Below, in pieces: positions 8,035 to 16,044 of a stretch of DNA of 64,000 bases. The stretch is from Gammaproteobacteria bacterium LSUCC0112 (GTDB taxonomy: Bacteria; Pseudomonadota; Gammaproteobacteria; Pseudomonadales; Pseudohongiellaceae): NCBI GenBank assembly GCA_004535785.1, contig SPIB01000003.1, forward strand, positions 196,110 through 260,109, in the 5' to 3' direction. The notes under the pieces are model-generated. The model had not been told where the DNA came from. It saw nothing but the letters and a program-made list of their open reading frames with translations, and made no database searches. Positions within the stretch are counted from its first letter, which is position 1. Every line of letters begins with the position of its first letter. The translations under genes were made by a program, and so were the position numbers.

Positions 8035-8224
8035 GGATTTTTTTATTTACACGTACTTGCTCCTTCTGGTCCCGTACCATTTTTTCTTTGATGGCTTTGA
8101 TAAAGTATGCGGGCTGACTCTGGTATTCCTGAAAGGTCCACCCGTAGTCCCTGCAAATCTGTACCATTTGCATGAGCTCATTCATTCGCCCCATGCTGTA
8201 GTGACTTACCGCTTCTTCTAGCTC
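8027..8224 (-). CDS. GT-type extension of tail assembly chaperone (read by -1 frameshift)
   Basis: Downstream segment of the chaperone, open in the -1 frame relative to 8218-8544. It encodes about 65 residues from GAG at 8224 to TAG at 8027, beginning ELEEAVSHYS and including an aromatic patch near DYGWTFQEY. It has no good start of its own and continues the upstream frame through a run of nine A residues. In lambda the equivalent fusion is gpGT, which binds the tape measure and tail tube protein. Here it ends inside the tape measure start, as in lambda-type clusters. Confidence 0.75.
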   Translation of the reverse strand, partial: ELEEAVSHYSMGRMNELMQMVQICRDYGWTFQEYQSQPAYFIKAIKEKMVRDQKEQVRVNKKIRG

Positions 8225-8544
8225 TTTTTTTTTGTCACTATTGCATCAAGTTGAGCAACAAGCTGGTTGTATATGTCTGCAGGGAAACTATCGAGACATC
8301 TGTCCACAATGTTCTCTGCATTTCCATCTATTGAAAGAACCATCTGCGAGATCATCTCCTTGTGTACTTCGCCCTGAATCGAAGGATTGAAATCGCTAAT
8401 CTTCGGTTGGTCTCCCACGAGCTCCACTTTGGTGCCTCTGAAGTATGCCGCCTGAATCGCGTTTACTTCACGCGCAGTGGCGTAGGTTTTAACTACAAAG
8501 TCATGTCCTTCGATTGTGAGTGTGGTTGTTTCTCGTTCATTCAT
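8218..8544 (-). CDS. tail assembly chaperone, G-type short form
   Basis: 108 residues, acidic and mostly helical, directly after the major tail protein gene. The last codons are GTG ACA AAA AAA AAG AGC TAG. The A-run lets ribosomes slip -1 into the 8027-8224 frame and make a longer product. By analogy with lambda gpG/gpGT the short form is made in excess and both forms coat the tape measure until the tail tube replaces them. Size, position and slippery site all agree. Confidence 0.85.
   Translation of the reverse strand: MNERETTTLTIEGHDFVVKTYATAREVNAIQAAYFRGTKVELVGDQPKISDFNPSIQGEVHKEMISQMVLSIDGNAENIVDRCLDSFPADIYNQLVAQLDAIVTKKKS
8224..8233 (-). promoter_or_regulatory. programmed -1 ribosomal frameshift site
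   Basis: Nine consecutive A residues followed by G (minus strand of 8233-8224), read in the zero frame as ACA AAA AAA AAG. This contains the slippery heptamer A-AAA-AAG, as used in E. coli dnaX. The zero frame ends two codons later; the -1 frame stays open for about 65 codons. No strong downstream stem was identified by eye. Confidence 0.8.
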
Positions 8545-8546
8545 AT

Positions 8547-9521
8547 TTAGTAGGAGGCTTGAGTATTAATAAGCTCGACTGTAACCATCTTACTATCCGC
8601 GAGGCTGTAGAACGCTTTGAAATCCACAGTTGCAGTCACGATGTCATCGTTTGCGAAGTTGCGCGCAAAGTTCGAGAACTTTACCTTTGCAAGGTCTATA
8701 GTGATTTGGGGATTGAGTGTGGTCCCGATGGTCACATCACTATTGGTGAGTCGGATTCTCATAGCCTTCGCAGTGTCTGCGAGCATTTCAGTCTTGAAGG
8801 TGTTGTCATTAAATACAAGCTCAAGTGAACCCTCCACGCTGAACTGCTTGTTTAGGATGTCTGCTGAGGTTACAGAGCCCAGTTTCATATCATCTTCCAC
8901 GTTGCTCTTCATTGAGAGCTTCACAGACTTAATATCAATTGTTGATGCCGCCCCAAGTCCAGCTAGGTTCGCAGCTGTTTTTATTGTTCCGTGCTGCGGG
9001 AGGAAGATATTTTCAGCAGAGTATGACGGGGTGAGAGTTGCAGTCGCTCCAGGCTTAGAGCGGAATGTCGCCATGTACTTTGAGAAAGCCCCAAGTGCGA
9101 TGTCTAGATCAAGACTATCAATCACTGCATTGGCATAGGTGTAGTCCTGATTTGGGTCATCTTGGAAAATGGTAAGAGAAGGATGCTGAGCAGTCTCAAG
9201 CACTGAGAGTGTGTGGGTGTATACGCTGGTCTCTGCAGGACCAGTGGTATCAATCGAACCCATTACAGAAAGGAGAAGGAGTCCTATGGATTTATCATTG
9301 ATATTTCCCTCTATCTCTCCTTCCGCACGCTTTCCTACAATTGAAGCCCCCGTAGAGTCCTCAATTACTCCTACAGAGCTTTCATCCACAACTTGCTCAA
9401 TCACGTCATCCACTGACATGGTGAGCTTAGGTAGCCAAAAGTCCGCCGATGCCTCAGCGGTTCCTCGTGATGCCTCTTTTGCGATTCCTACATCTGCCAA
9501 TCGCCCTATAAACTTAGCCAT
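8547..9521 (-). CDS. major tail tube protein
   Basis: 324 residues with regular beta-strand composition, many Thr, Ser, Ala and Asp, and no cysteine-rich or membrane segments. An N-terminal segment (FIGRLADVGIAKEASRGT) resembles the start of siphovirus tail tube proteins, and the length suits one tube domain plus an added surface domain. It is followed by the frameshifted chaperone and the tape measure, the fixed order tube-chaperone-tape measure. Its ATG overlaps the stop of the preceding 52-residue gene by 8 bases, indicating translational coupling. Confidence 0.85.
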   Translation of the reverse strand: MAKFIGRLADVGIAKEASRGTAEASADFWLPKLTMSVDDVIEQVVDESSVGVIEDSTGASIVGKRAEGEIEGNINDKSIGLLLLSVMGSIDTTGPAETSVYTHTLSVLETAQHPSLTIFQDDPNQDYTYANAVIDSLDLDIALGAFSKYMATFRSKPGATATLTPSYSAENIFLPQHGTIKTAANLAGLGAASTIDIKSVKLSMKSNVEDDMKLGSVTSADILNKQFSVEGSLELVFNDNTFKTEMLADTAKAMRIRLTNSDVTIGTTLNPQITIDLAKVKFSNFARNFANDDIVTATVDFKAFYSLADSKMVTVELINTQASY

Positions 9522-9672
9522 TTTCCTTTGTAGTTAATGCTTTTAATTTTTCCTCTGCCTCCTCTCGATTAATTGCCCGTATAGAAACAGGCGGGTTAGC
9601 CTTCGGGAAAAAGAACACCTGCTCCTTCTCGGAGTCTGTGCTCATCGCCCTGTCTTGATATTTCCTTGCCAT
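9514..9672 (-). CDS. 52-residue hypothetical protein in tail operon
   Basis: ATG at 9672, stop inside the first codons of the tail tube gene. The product is charged, with an N-terminal basic part, a VFFFPKANPPVSIRA stretch and a helical Glu/Lys-rich end. Similar short charged proteins often sit between tail terminator and tail tube genes. The 8-base overlap with the tube gene supports real translation. Function is unknown. Confidence 0.6.
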   Translation of the reverse strand: MARKYQDRAMSTDSEKEQVFFFPKANPPVSIRAINREEAEEKLKALTTKENG

Positions 9673-9697
9673 ATATTGAGTATACGTGCCCAATTCC

Positions 9698-10138
9698 CTA
9701 CGCGAATGAGAGGGAAATAATGTCGCGGGCTTTTATTACTATCTCCACCATGATGAGGTCTTTGCCTCCATGCTGGAATGGTTCCGGTGAGCTACTCACA
9801 GGTTCCACTCCCCCCATGCCAGTACCATTGAGAGTCGGGTCGTTATCAAACGCATTGAGAATTGCCTCGATTGAGGTCTCAAGTTGACTCGTTGTCGTGA
9901 GATTCTCCGCGTTATAGAGCACCATTATTGAAAAAGTGTATGTGCGGAGGTTGGTGCGATTATCCAACGCGCTGGATTCGATAGCTGGTGGCATGAGGAA
10001 AGCGTGCGGATACGCACCAAAATCGCTTGAGAGAGGGTTTTTCTTGATGTCTGTGATAGTGGCACCTGCCAAGGTTCCTGCTGTTACAAGGGCATCTAGG
10101 CGTGTTTTAACGGCTCCTTTTACTGTTGCTAGGCTCAA
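9698..10138 (-). CDS. tail terminator-like protein
   Basis: 146 residues from a TTG start inside ATTGA, which overlaps the TGA of the preceding gene. The alternation of N-terminal helix (SLATVKGAVKTRLDAL) and later beta strands, and the position after the gp10-like protein and before the tail tube, match lambda gpU-type tail terminators, which cap the tail tube and join it to the head. The identification is from order, size and general appearance, not from a diagnostic motif. Confidence 0.65.
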   Translation of the reverse strand: MSLATVKGAVKTRLDALVTAGTLAGATITDIKKNPLSSDFGAYPHAFLMPPAIESSALDNRTNLRTYTFSIMVLYNAENLTTTSQLETSIEAILNAFDNDPTLNGTGMGGVEPVSSSPEPFQHGGKDLIMVEIVIKARDIISLSFA

Positions 10139-10533
10139 TTTGATATTTCATTAACGAATAAATCTATCGCCCTCTCAAAATGCTTTGTCACCTTAGGCTC
10201 TGCAGCTCTCGCTATCCTGTCCATAAACCAGTTTGGCTTTCCCCTCCGAGTACCGAAGTACACATGTGGTGCGTAGTGAACGGTAGGACCGATTGATGCG
10301 GTGAGCTTGCTCGGGTGTATGAAACGGCCAAACTTAAATGACTTCTCTAGGTCTCCAGTACGAAAGGCGCGAGGTGTCTTGAATTGGAAGTTCCTATCAA
10401 CTGATTCCTTCTCCACTTCAAAGAGTGCTGCCTCCGTTGCCTTGCCCAGATACTTAAGCGCGAGACTTGGCGCTCTTTTCACATTCGCACGGAGCTGGTC
10501 AAGATTCTGAATCTGAACCCGTAACCCAATCAT
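10135..10533 (-). CDS. HK97 gp10-like tail completion protein
   Basis: 132 residues, basic. The pattern of an N-terminal helix (NLDQLRANVKRAPSLALKYL) followed by a segment with GPTVHYAPHVYFGTRRGKP is characteristic of HK97 gp10-like proteins, in which a Tyr-Ala-x-x-x-x-(Phe/Tyr)-Gly stretch is conserved. The ATG overlaps the previous stop (ATGA type). Proteins of this family act at the head-tail interface in tail completion. Confidence 0.82.
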   Translation of the reverse strand: MIGLRVQIQNLDQLRANVKRAPSLALKYLGKATEAALFEVEKESVDRNFQFKTPRAFRTGDLEKSFKFGRFIHPSKLTASIGPTVHYAPHVYFGTRRGKPNWFMDRIARAAEPKVTKHFERAIDLFVNEISN

Positions 10534-11114
10534 ATGTTGTATCCACGGCGATAGTTCTTGATGGTAGCGAGATTCTCCGAAGAGAAAACATTCTCAGTCC
10601 ACGTGATCGAGCTCTCTTGGAAACTCTCAGAGGACTTGCCCTCTGATTCACGCCGTTTGAATATTCTCACTACCACTTCTTCGACCACTTCCACTACGTC
10701 CTCAGGATAGGCATTCGATGCGTACCCACCCACATACGTCACGCGCACGTTCTGCATCCCCCGTGGGAGTCCATAAGGGAAATGGATAATACCGAGAGGG
10801 AGGTCAGCGCGATAATCGGCAGCAGGGAAGTCAGTCCACTGTGGGCTTCCATTTGCCCCAGCATCGTATTGAACTGAGGTGAGGGTAGTAATCGGTGCAT
10901 TCTTAACAATTAACGTGCTACGAAGGCTTCCAAGGGCATCAGAGCCATCATGTAGCTCGTTGGTGAAGGTTGCTGTGGTGAATACACGGCCAGTCATCAG
11001 ATTAATGCGTGCTACTACTGCGTTAATGAGTTTGTCGAGAAGAGCATCATAGGTAGTCACGGTCATACCGAGTCTGTCTTTGATGAGGGCTTTTGTGGTG
11101 AGGGCTTCTGCCAT
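10530..11114 (-). CDS. head-tail connector, gp6-like
   Basis: 194 residues from ATG 11114. The frame extends upstream to 11135, but those codons are the TGGTATAGT element also found before the portal gene, so MAEALTTKAL is the better start. The helical N-terminus (KALIKDRLGMTVTTYDALL, then MTGRVF) is the usual signature of HK97 gp6-like DNA-packaging connector proteins. It lies between capsid-associated genes and the gp10-like gene, as expected for the adaptor ring below the portal. Confidence 0.78.
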   Translation of the reverse strand: MAEALTTKALIKDRLGMTVTTYDALLDKLINAVVARINLMTGRVFTTATFTNELHDGSDALGSLRSTLIVKNAPITTLTSVQYDAGANGSPQWTDFPAADYRADLPLGIIHFPYGLPRGMQNVRVTYVGGYASNAYPEDVVEVVEEVVVRIFKRRESEGKSSESFQESSITWTENVFSSENLATIKNYRRGYNI

Positions 11115-11136
11115 AAAAATACTATACCATCTCAAA
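11115..11136 (-). promoter_or_regulatory. extended -10-like element abutting the connector start
   Basis: Minus strand reads TTTGAG, A, TGGTATAGT, then six bases, then ATG. TG-G-TATAGT fits an extended -10. A transcript started about seven bases downstream would begin at or next to the ATG and be leaderless. Nearly the same string precedes the portal gene (16020-16044). Confidence 0.5.
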
Positions 11137-11168
11137 CTCCCATTGCTGGGAGCCTGAGTGGAACAACA

Positions 11169-11585
11169 TTAGTCTGTGTTCACTGGACCTGCATATGATT
11201 CACCCAAAAGGATGATACCTGCTCCTTCCCACGCTGTAGTGGTTGCAGTAAGTGCGAGGTCAACACGTAGAAATCGCTTTCGAGTGAGGTTTAGTTCACT
11301 AATGCGAGCCTGCTTGTTGGTGTTCTGTCCAGCAAGAGCTCCTGATGCTCCTGTGAAATCTACATAGATTCCAGTGTCCTCGAATGTACCTGTTGAAGTA
11401 TCACACTCCATCACCTTAACGCGATAGGTGTCTCCAGTAGTACAAGTGATGTCACCTGCTGCTACAACGAGCATTCCGTCTCGATACCCTTTGGTATCAA
11501 TAACTGTTGCTCCCTGTGTTGCGGCTGTATACGCCTCTGTTACGAGACTGAGCCCTGTCTTGATATTGTCGAATAGTTTACGCAT
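11169..11585 (-). CDS. capsid-associated or decoration-type hypothetical protein
   Basis: 138 residues, beta-rich, Thr/Ala/Gly-rich, with no motif I recognise. It sits two genes after the major capsid protein and before the connector, a position often taken by head decoration or minor head proteins in HK97-type phages. Two cysteines (CTTGDTYRVKVMEC) are close together. Decoration is inference from position and composition. Confidence 0.55.
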   Translation of the reverse strand: MRKLFDNIKTGLSLVTEAYTAATQGATVIDTKGYRDGMLVVAAGDITCTTGDTYRVKVMECDTSTGTFEDTGIYVDFTGASGALAGQNTNKQARISELNLTRKRFLRVDLALTATTTAWEGAGIILLGESYAGPVNTD

Positions 11586-11605
11586 GTTCTATTGCTTAGA
11601 TTCTA

Positions 11606-11899
11606 TTAACTCTTCACCTCCTCCTTTGCTTCCAATGAGAGCTTGATGCGCTCTTCGAGGTCTGCCTTTGAACCAGCTTTACTGAGTCCAAGCTCCTCTG
11701 CGTATGCCTTTAATTCAGCATGAGTCATCTCGCTAACTTCCTTTGGCTCCACCTTCACCTCCTCCTTTGCTTCCACAGTAGCGAAGGGAACCACATCAGT
11801 CCCGAGGTGTGCAGCCTCCTCCTTCGTGAGGTCAAGCTGTACACCCTTCTTCACGCGGTCACCCTTGAAGATGATTCCGCAAGTGGTTTGATAAATCAT
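11606..11899 (-). CDS. SAP-domain protein in head module
   Basis: 97 residues. The N-terminus (IIFKGDRVKKGVQLDLTKEEA) is like short phage head proteins. Residues about 62-90 match a SAP motif (MTHAELKAYAEELGLSKAG, then SKADLEERI), a helix-loop-helix fold that binds nucleic acid. The SAP part is framed by two copies of EAKEEVK encoded by an exact 23-bp direct repeat (11612-11634 and 11753-11775). It probably binds DNA or another head protein. The gene lies 8 bases after the capsid gene. Confidence 0.7.
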   Translation of the reverse strand: MIYQTTCGIIFKGDRVKKGVQLDLTKEEAAHLGTDVVPFATVEAKEEVKVEPKEVSEMTHAELKAYAEELGLSKAGSKADLEERIKLSLEAKEEVKS

Positions 11900-11907
11900 A
11901 CGGAGTG

Positions 11908-13050
11908 TTAGTTAGCTGCTGTCTTAAGAACTACGGATGCATCTGGGAGAAGAATGGTCACCGCATGGTTATGCGTGAATCGCATAGCGGTCTGATTACG
12001 CTCAAATGTACTTACACCGTTAACAACTGCATTCTCTGAGCGAAGAACTGACATTGGACCGTCTTCACCGATACCAAGCCCCATCTTGAGGTTACCGAAT
12101 ACTCCGAACTTTGTTGATGCTGCTGAGCTTGAGAAAGTTGGAAGTACATCAGTGGTGTACACAGGGAATCCGAGGATTTCACCTACCGCCTGGAGACCGT
12201 TTCCATCCTTCTTGAGGGACGCAAGGTTACTCTGTCCGAAAACATAGTTATCGCCACTCTTCTTGATGCGGATACGTGCCCACACTGTTCGGTTAAAGTA
12301 GAACGCTGCATCACCGAGTGCTGCTTCTGGAAGCGCACCGATAGCGATTGAAGCCTCTTCAAGGTCGAAGTCATCGAAGGCATCTTTCCCTGAAAGCATT
12401 GTCTGTACAGATACATCATCTGAACCGAGGATACCTACGAATGGTGAACCAGCGTATGTGCCTCCTACGAACCCTTCACGATCAAGCTTGTATGAAAGAC
12501 CTTCCGCAACGATAGCCATAAGCCATTCCGCTACGTTTACATTGGCCTTCTTGATGAGCTTGTTTGAGAGGCGAACAATGTTCATCCACTCTGCTGATAC
12601 GAGCTTTGCAACTCCAAGGTCTTCCTGGCTCTCGGTACCTGCTGAGTCCTCTCCCACATAGCTACCCTGCATTACTGCACCGGTATAGATTGGGATTTCA
12701 ACATCAGAGATACCAAATCTTCGAGCATCACGAGCAACGATACCTGTCACTGCTGCGATACGGAGGATTTCATTGTGAACTTCTACAGGCACAAGGTATC
12801 CACCAGTTTGGTCGTTCACCGTGAGGTATGCAGCCTTCTCACCTGCTGCGATACGCTTGATGTCTTCAACGAGGAGGTTTTTAGCCTCTGCGCTGAGTGA
12901 CTCGCGACCTTCAACAACATCTGCTGAACGAGCGGCTTTCACCATCTCTGCAACCTTCTCAGCTAGTACAGGACCAGCAAGCTCGCTGATGTTTTGCTTG
13001 ATACTTGCGTCTACATGGTCAAATAGTTCTCTCTTTAATTCGTCTGGCAT
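11908..13050 (-). CDS. major capsid protein, HK97 fold
   Basis: 380 residues. The first about 75 are charged and helical, like the delta/scaffold domain removed by the prohead protease. Then comes a segment starting TVNDQTGGYLVPVEVHNEIL, the usual entry to the HK97 capsid fold, followed by E-loop and A-domain-like stretches, and a C-terminus with FTHNHAVTILLPDASVVL. It follows the protease gene, giving the order portal-protease-capsid. No Shine-Dalgarno sequence is visible before the ATG, unusual for so highly expressed a gene. Confidence 0.92.
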   Translation of the reverse strand: MPDELKRELFDHVDASIKQNISELAGPVLAEKVAEMVKAARSADVVEGRESLSAEAKNLLVEDIKRIAAGEKAAYLTVNDQTGGYLVPVEVHNEILRIAAVTGIVARDARRFGISDVEIPIYTGAVMQGSYVGEDSAGTESQEDLGVAKLVSAEWMNIVRLSNKLIKKANVNVAEWLMAIVAEGLSYKLDREGFVGGTYAGSPFVGILGSDDVSVQTMLSGKDAFDDFDLEEASIAIGALPEAALGDAAFYFNRTVWARIRIKKSGDNYVFGQSNLASLKKDGNGLQAVGEILGFPVYTTDVLPTFSSSAASTKFGVFGNLKMGLGIGEDGPMSVLRSENAVVNGVSTFERNQTAMRFTHNHAVTILLPDASVVLKTAAN

Positions 13051-13074
13051 GAATATTAAAATTATTATTACCGA

Positions 13075-13920
13075 TTACTTCTTTGCCTGAATTGCTTGGC
13101 GAGCTTCGGCTAACACATCACCAAGTATTGTTGAAGCCTCTTGAATGATTCGGCGCTTTTCGGAAAACTCCTTAAGCCCCTTCTCTTCATCGGTATCTTC
13201 AACAGGCTCTTCAACACGCTCCGGCTCCTCATCACTGAGGGCTTCTAACGCGGTGATTACACTCTTGAGCTGGTCAACTAATGGCGTCACAGCTTTCGCT
13301 GAGAACTTCTTTTCGTCCACAACTGGCTCAGTCGTTTCCTCAACTACTGGCTCCACCTTTGGCACCTCCTCTTGTACTGCCTCCGCCTCCTTAATATCCA
13401 TAAAGCCCTTGGTCACAAGCTCATTGAGGTTGAGCTCCTTTTCCATGGCGAGAGAGAGTGCATAGGGATTTGCAGGAACAGAAACGAATGAGAACTCAAT
13501 GAGCTCTGCCTGAGTGATGAGATTTCCCTGTCGTTCCTTCTCTATGAATCCAACGGAAGTAGCTTTGAGGAATCCAGCCTCATAGAGTGCGCGGACTTCC
13601 TGCCCAAGCGCGTTAGGTGCAAACTTACCCTTCGCGATCATCTTCCCGTCTACCACTTCGAGTGAAGTAGCCATTCCGATGAGTAGCTTGTGGTCATGCC
13701 CCCAGAGAACTACAGGGTTTTTTCGGTAGTGCTCAAGCTCCCAGCCATCAAGCTTGATAACTTCATTGTATCGGTCGAGATTTTCAGTGGTGATAACTAC
13801 TTCAAAAGAGCCAGTATCTGACTCTGCTGATTTTTCAATCCCACTAATTACATCCTTTACTTCTTGCGAGTCGAGAAAAGCGCGTAGCTTTGCCCCTGCC
13901 TCTGTATCAAAATGCTTCAT
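13075..13920 (-). CDS. prohead protease, HK97 family (U35)
   Basis: 281 residues. Catalytic region includes VLWGHDHKLLIGMA (histidine) and LKATSVGFIEKE (serine), followed by EFSFVSVPANPYAL, all diagnostic for HK97-family prohead proteases that cleave the capsid scaffold domain. The C-terminal about 110 residues are Glu/Lys/Pro-rich and may act as a separate scaffold. TATAAA lies six bases before the ATG (13927-13932), in the same arrangement as at the portal and connector genes. Confidence 0.92.
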   Translation of the reverse strand: MKHFDTEAGAKLRAFLDSQEVKDVISGIEKSAESDTGSFEVVITTENLDRYNEVIKLDGWELEHYRKNPVVLWGHDHKLLIGMATSLEVVDGKMIAKGKFAPNALGQEVRALYEAGFLKATSVGFIEKERQGNLITQAELIEFSFVSVPANPYALSLAMEKELNLNELVTKGFMDIKEAEAVQEEVPKVEPVVEETTEPVVDEKKFSAKAVTPLVDQLKSVITALEALSDEEPERVEEPVEDTDEEKGLKEFSEKRRIIQEASTILGDVLAEARQAIQAKK

Positions 13921-13949
13921 ACAATTTTTATAACATGCACTATTCCCTG

Positions 13950-16019
13950 TTAATTGACTTCAATCTCCTCTGCCCGTATCAGGCATCTGCAATTGGTGTG
14001 GAGCGGTGGAACGTCTATACCTCGATAGTCGAGTGGGAGAGTCCCTCCGTCACGTCCCTGTGCCACGTCACCTTTCTTGAAGAAGTTCTCATGCACTCCG
14101 ATAATCTTTCCGTTCATCGGAGCGCAGAACTCACACTCTCTTTCATCCTCTGCGGTGTACCAGCGAATCGTCTTCACGACACCACTTTGCTTATACGCCT
14201 CCTTGCTCCCTTCGTTTGCGATATAAACGGACTCCGTACGCGCAACCATGAGCGCACGCACCTGATTTGAATACTCATAAACAGTTTTCACACGCTCTGC
14301 GAGCTGGGCAGTGCTGTCACCTGCCTGAATACCCTCATTGAGCGCATTCTTGAGAAGTTTGGCTGTAGTGTTGTTGTATGACTTAGCGAGACGCTTTGAA
14401 GCCAGCTCTATAGCCTTTGAGATGGTAGATGCTGAGGTATCCAGTGTGCCTACGAACCCCTGCGCCTTGTATTCCTCGATAGCCTGCTCAAGCATGAGAC
14501 CCTTGAGGAGAGGAGAAACGATGTCGATGAGCGCACTTACCTCCACATCCATGTCGAACACATCACCTTTTGATACTGCCTTGGTGATACTGTTCAGATT
14601 CATCTGTACATTGCGCTCTTGCTCGTTATTGAAGGCACGAATCTTGTCAACGAGCAGGAGCTCATGTGCAGCAACACGGGCAACAAACTTCTTTGATGCC
14701 GCTTCGTCTGCTATGTCACGTAGATCTATGCTTTTGGTGGCTTTCTCAAAGCTCTTAGCAATGGAATCAACAAGATGTTCCTTCTTGAGGAATGCACGAG
14801 CACGCTGGGGTATAGCCTTCTTTGGCTCATCCTCCTCCTCATCATCAGGCTCCTCCTGGACTGGTGCAGGGCTTCCCAATGGGACTTGGAATGGATTTCC
14901 GTAGATAGTGTCTCCACCCTTCACCGGAGGGAGCCCCATCGAAGCGCGTACCTCGTTCACAGTTTTGTATGGTTGCTTAGCAAGCGCAATCTCACGCTCC
15001 TTGAGCTCTATTTCCATGTTCACCGGAATGAATGAATCGTATGCAAAGTAGTACTGGCCTGTTTTGTCGAAGAGAGGGGCGATGTGGAGGTTCAGGAACT
15101 CGATGAGGTCATCAACAATAGGCTTGATAGTGTGCTTCATGTACGCGTATTCGGTACCCTCTACCGTTGCGCGGTTCTCTCCCTGAGTGAGCCCGAGAAT
15201 GTTCTTAGGTACACCAAAGGCAGCGAGAATCTTGTCTCGATACCGGTCATCAGTGGAGCCCATCTCAATCTCAGACATGTTCCCCGTGACACGCTGGTAT
15301 TTAGCCCCCTTCGGCAGTACACCTGTCTTGTGCGCGTTCGCTACACCCACATGATCGTTAGCAAGACCTAGTTTGATGAGCTTAATACGTGCTTCTGACT
15401 CCTCCTCAGTCTCGATGAAGCCACCGAATGTCGCTCCATTGAGGAAGAAACGGCGTAGGAACTCATTTGAGAAGCCTGAGGTATCAACCCAACGTGCAAT
15501 CTTGGAAAGCTTACCAGCGCCCCAGTGTGGCCTTGCAGGGTCAACATAGCGGTCATGCAAGACATTCTCAGCAGGAATACGGCGCACTTTCCCTGCGTGA
15601 TGCACATCGTATGCAGTAATGACACCAGAGGTCAGGACCGGAACAACTGAGGTAGGGATGAGAGGCTTGAGATTCTTCCCATCAATCTCCCAGAATGCGT
15701 TACCAACAAGCTCCTTCCAGGCTGTGTTGAGGTATATAAAATCTTTACCGGTAAATCCTTGAGCTGGGCTTTGCAGGAAGTCTACGAGAGGACCAGAAAA
15801 CACTTCTTGGTCGTCACCATTCTTCGTGTACTTCATTACCTTATAACGCACCGCCTTTGCAGAGTTTGCGTTCTTGTCAGTAGCGATAAATACCCACTCT
15901 TTATTGGCTGCGAGTAGGTTGCTTTCAGTGGTTGCAATGTCATCACTACTACCCATCCAATTTGCTTCAAACGCTTTTTCTGACTGCTTCACCTTCCTAA
16001 GAAATGAAAATATTGACAT
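13950..16019 (-). CDS. portal protein fused to MuF-like head morphogenesis domain
   Basis: 689 residues. Residues about 1-400 are an HK97-type portal (segments such as HHAGKVRRIPAENVLHDRYV, GVPKNILGLTQGENRATVEG and the following helices). After an acidic linker (EEPDDEEEDEPKK, about residue 390) and a long helical part, residues about 590-689 form a Mu protein F-like domain with ARTESVYIANEGSK, ECEFCAPMNGK and PLHTNCRCLI. In many phages the two are separate adjacent genes; here they are one. MuF domains are found in minor head proteins at the portal and sometimes in ejected effectors. Start chosen at the ATG preceded by the TATAGT element. Confidence 0.9.
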   Translation of the reverse strand: MSIFSFLRKVKQSEKAFEANWMGSSDDIATTESNLLAANKEWVFIATDKNANSAKAVRYKVMKYTKNGDDQEVFSGPLVDFLQSPAQGFTGKDFIYLNTAWKELVGNAFWEIDGKNLKPLIPTSVVPVLTSGVITAYDVHHAGKVRRIPAENVLHDRYVDPARPHWGAGKLSKIARWVDTSGFSNEFLRRFFLNGATFGGFIETEEESEARIKLIKLGLANDHVGVANAHKTGVLPKGAKYQRVTGNMSEIEMGSTDDRYRDKILAAFGVPKNILGLTQGENRATVEGTEYAYMKHTIKPIVDDLIEFLNLHIAPLFDKTGQYYFAYDSFIPVNMEIELKEREIALAKQPYKTVNEVRASMGLPPVKGGDTIYGNPFQVPLGSPAPVQEEPDDEEEDEPKKAIPQRARAFLKKEHLVDSIAKSFEKATKSIDLRDIADEAASKKFVARVAAHELLLVDKIRAFNNEQERNVQMNLNSITKAVSKGDVFDMDVEVSALIDIVSPLLKGLMLEQAIEEYKAQGFVGTLDTSASTISKAIELASKRLAKSYNNTTAKLLKNALNEGIQAGDSTAQLAERVKTVYEYSNQVRALMVARTESVYIANEGSKEAYKQSGVVKTIRWYTAEDERECEFCAPMNGKIIGVHENFFKKGDVAQGRDGGTLPLDYRGIDVPPLHTNCRCLIRAEEIEVN

Positions 16020-16044
16020 GTAAAAAAACTATACCACGCTCAAA
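16020..16044 (-). promoter_or_regulatory. extended -10-like element abutting the portal start
   Basis: Minus strand reads TTTGAG, CG, TGGTATAGT, eight bases, ATG. It begins at the stop codon of the large terminase gene and matches the element before the connector gene except for one base of spacing. No Shine-Dalgarno sequence is present. A promoter giving an almost leaderless mRNA is the simplest reading; a -35 is not clear. Confidence 0.5.

Noticed and set aside
11115-11135. Upstream start at 11135 for the connector protein
   Set aside because: The seven extra codons coincide with the TGGTATAGT element shared with the portal gene, so they are regulatory sequence.
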